The notes under the pieces are model-generated. The model worked only from the letters and a program-made list of their open reading frames with translations, had not been told where the DNA came from and made no database searches. Below are positions 62,669 to 64,000 of a stretch of 64,000 bases of DNA, piece after piece. The stretch spans positions 2,976,001 through 3,040,000 of the forward strand of contig NZ_CP013187.1 of assembly GCF_001444405.1 (NCBI RefSeq). The letters are read 5' to 3'. A program made the translations under genes and the position numbers. The stretch comes from Pseudoalteromonas phenolica (GTDB lineage Bacteria; Pseudomonadota; Gammaproteobacteria; Enterobacterales; Alteromonadaceae). Numbering within the stretch: position 1 is the stretch's first letter; the number at the start of each line of letters is the position of its first letter.

Positions 62669-62703
62669 CCTCAAAATAGATCCCTTAATTAAGAGGTTAG
62701 TAT
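62669..62703 (-). repeat. Solo end of the intergenic inverted-repeat element, copy C
   Basis: In inverted orientation this 35-bp stretch matches the left end of copies A and B (CTCTTAATTAAG-G-GATCTATTTTGAGG arrangement). The rest of the element is missing. Confidence 0.7.
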
Positions 62704-62711
62704 CACATAAT

Positions 62712-62735
62712 AAAGGCGGCTAATAAGCCGCCTTT
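62712..62735. terminator. Bidirectional terminator after lnt
   Basis: A perfect 10-bp stem (AAAGGCGGCT/AGCCGCCTTT) with an AATA loop lies between the converging lnt and DUF5009-like genes. Confidence 0.85.
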
Positions 62736-62757
62736 GAGTTAGGGCTTTGCTAGAGCT

Positions 62758-63939
62758 TTAAAGCTTTAATCTCACACCAAGCTTGTTTAAGCCAGTCACA
62801 ACAAACATCATCATCACTGCAAACCCTAGGCTCCACAGAATCCCCATTAAGCCACTGCTCATAAACTCAGGCCTTGCTGGAATTGATAGCAACTGTAGCG
62901 CTGCAATTAAAATATAGGGCAAGATATAGATTAATAATGGGTTATTTGCCGCTGGTTCAAATACCTTGCACCAATCAGTCTGTGCCTTTAACTCAACGAT
63001 GTAATAAATAACACCAAAGATCAGTGCACAGAAGAAGATACTCATGAATGCCCAACTTGGCGTTGCCCATATCTTAGAAACTGGCCAATGCCACCAGCTC
63101 AACAAGGTAAGTGCGCCACTAATAACTACAAAAGCAAAATAGTTGAACCACTTTTTATCAATTAATTTAGCGTGATAAAAAATTAAGCTCATCACCACAC
63201 CTGCTAACACTATCGTCGCATGGGTATGGTTTCGGTTATCTTCGACAAGTCGGTCAAGCACACCGTTAATACCGCTTAAGTGTTCTATAACAAAATATAA
63301 CGCGACAAATGCAAGACTGGCTGCAATCAATTTGATGACATCTTGTTTAGTAAATAAATAAACTGCCACGCTGAAAAAAAACGCCCAGCCAATTAAGCCT
63401 AAGATCCCCCACCATTGAGGTGTCATACCACCATAAGGACCGTCATAAATAAATGCCAACACAATAAGACCAATTATGCCTAAATATTTACAGCCTTTGA
63501 CTAATACACTTGAAAGGTGTTTTGGATAGTGACTCCATATGAGTAGTACACAGGCGTACATCAACAAAGTCCAAAGCGGCATAGATATCAGCATTTTGCT
63601 TTCGTCATAACCATATATGGTGTTTACCATAAACAAGCCGATTACGATTAATCCGAGCGCTCTGAAGGCTGAATCAATCAATAAACGTTTTGAGCTCGCC
63701 CCTTTTACAGTTTTTGCTTGTGTTGAAAATGGAATAGACATGCCCACAATAAATAAGAATGCTGGGAATACTAAATCTACAAATGTCATGGCGTTCGCAT
63801 CGGCTGGCATATGCGTCATCCAAGAAGGAATATTTTTGATTGCGGCAAGTTCGTTCACAAATACCATGGTGAGGATCGTCAAACCACGGAAAACATCGAT
63901 AGCCAAAATGCGACGGTTAGGTAAGCTGTGCTCGGTCAT
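62758..63939 (-). CDS. DUF5009-like multi-pass membrane protein (heparan-glucosaminide acetyltransferase-related)
   Basis: The 393-residue protein has about ten to eleven transmembrane helices and the family start RILAIDVFRGLTILTMVFVNE, with a conserved FLFIVGMSIPFS segment. Relatives (COG4299/NagX) are predicted to transfer or transport acetyl groups or amino-sugars, and some lie in chitin or N-acetylglucosamine gene clusters. No such genes are visible here, so the substrate is open. Confidence 0.85.
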   Translation of the reverse strand: MTEHSLPNRRILAIDVFRGLTILTMVFVNELAAIKNIPSWMTHMPADANAMTFVDLVFPAFLFIVGMSIPFSTQAKTVKGASSKRLLIDSAFRALGLIVIGLFMVNTIYGYDESKMLISMPLWTLLMYACVLLIWSHYPKHLSSVLVKGCKYLGIIGLIVLAFIYDGPYGGMTPQWWGILGLIGWAFFFSVAVYLFTKQDVIKLIAASLAFVALYFVIEHLSGINGVLDRLVEDNRNHTHATIVLAGVVMSLIFYHAKLIDKKWFNYFAFVVISGALTLLSWWHWPVSKIWATPSWAFMSIFFCALIFGVIYYIVELKAQTDWCKVFEPAANNPLLIYILPYILIAALQLLSIPARPEFMSSGLMGILWSLGFAVMMMFVVTGLNKLGVRLKL

Positions 63940-64000
63940 TTATTTCTCTCTTATCAATAGCCGCTCAAAGCTACCTAAAGCAAAACAAAGCTGCAATTAA

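Overview
The window looks like chromosomal DNA of a marine gammaproteobacterium of the Alteromonadales, most likely Pseudoalteromonas or a close relative. This is inferred from moderate-to-low G+C, gene content and synteny; no database comparison was possible. Most of it is core genome: electron transport (Rnf), DNA repair and replication (nth, ligA), chromosome segregation and division (smc, zipA), LPS, haem and isoprenoid synthesis (kdsA, hemA, ispE), translation (prfA, prmC, rplY, pth, miaB, 30 tRNA genes) and envelope genes (lolB, lnt, corC). I see no prophage, insertion sequence, integron or CRISPR array.

Layout. 1-1.05 kb: AT-rich non-coding DNA with DnaA-box-like inverted pairs, then four tRNA-Asn genes. 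1.3-10.4 kb: a degenerate GGDEF/EAL membrane protein, then rnfABCDGE-nth, with an RnfC carrying a very long repetitive Ala/Lys tail. 10.4-18.2 kb: a more accessory stretch with a CadC-like regulator divergent from an esterase-TPR protein, a membrane AraC regulator, two small membrane proteins and a PAS chemoreceptor with an FNR-type site. 18.4-20.9 kb: seven tRNA-Glu genes (six at a 162-bp period) and tRNA-Ala on the minus strand, then seven tRNA-Val on the plus strand. 21-30.8 kb: a receiver-TPR protein, msrB, a DUF2919-type protein, ligA, zipA, smc and a SpoU methyltransferase. 31-39 kb: a TonB receptor behind a Fur-type promoter, cysZ, a His-rich lipoprotein, a membrane protein with a spermidine-synthase-like domain and a cysteine-free sirtuin. 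39-43 kb: rlmM, a DUF423 protein, a hydrolase, gcvA and kdsA. 43-54 kb: a sirB1-sirB2-(HD-GYP)-prmC-prfA-hemA block divergent from lolB-ispE-prs-rplY-pth-ychF. 54.4-55.6 kb: an 11-gene tRNA Met/Leu/Gln cluster plus a decayed tRNA-Leu. 55.8-64 kb: ubiF, then miaB-ybeZ-ybeY-corC-lnt, and a DUF5009-like protein.

How it fits together. Several blocks keep the Escherichia coli order (rsx-nth; hemA-prfA-prmC-sirB-kdsA; lolB-ispE-prs; gcvA-ygdD-rlmM; the metT-type tRNA operon next to ubiF-miaB-ybeZYX-lnt), which supports many assignments. The novelties are local: the HD-GYP regulator inside the hemA-kdsA block, the expanded tRNA arrays with copy-specific leader/trailer pairing, a roughly 165-bp terminal-inverted-repeat element in two copies plus a solo end, the RnfC tail, and unusual translation starts (TTG for lolB, pth, ybeZ and lnt).
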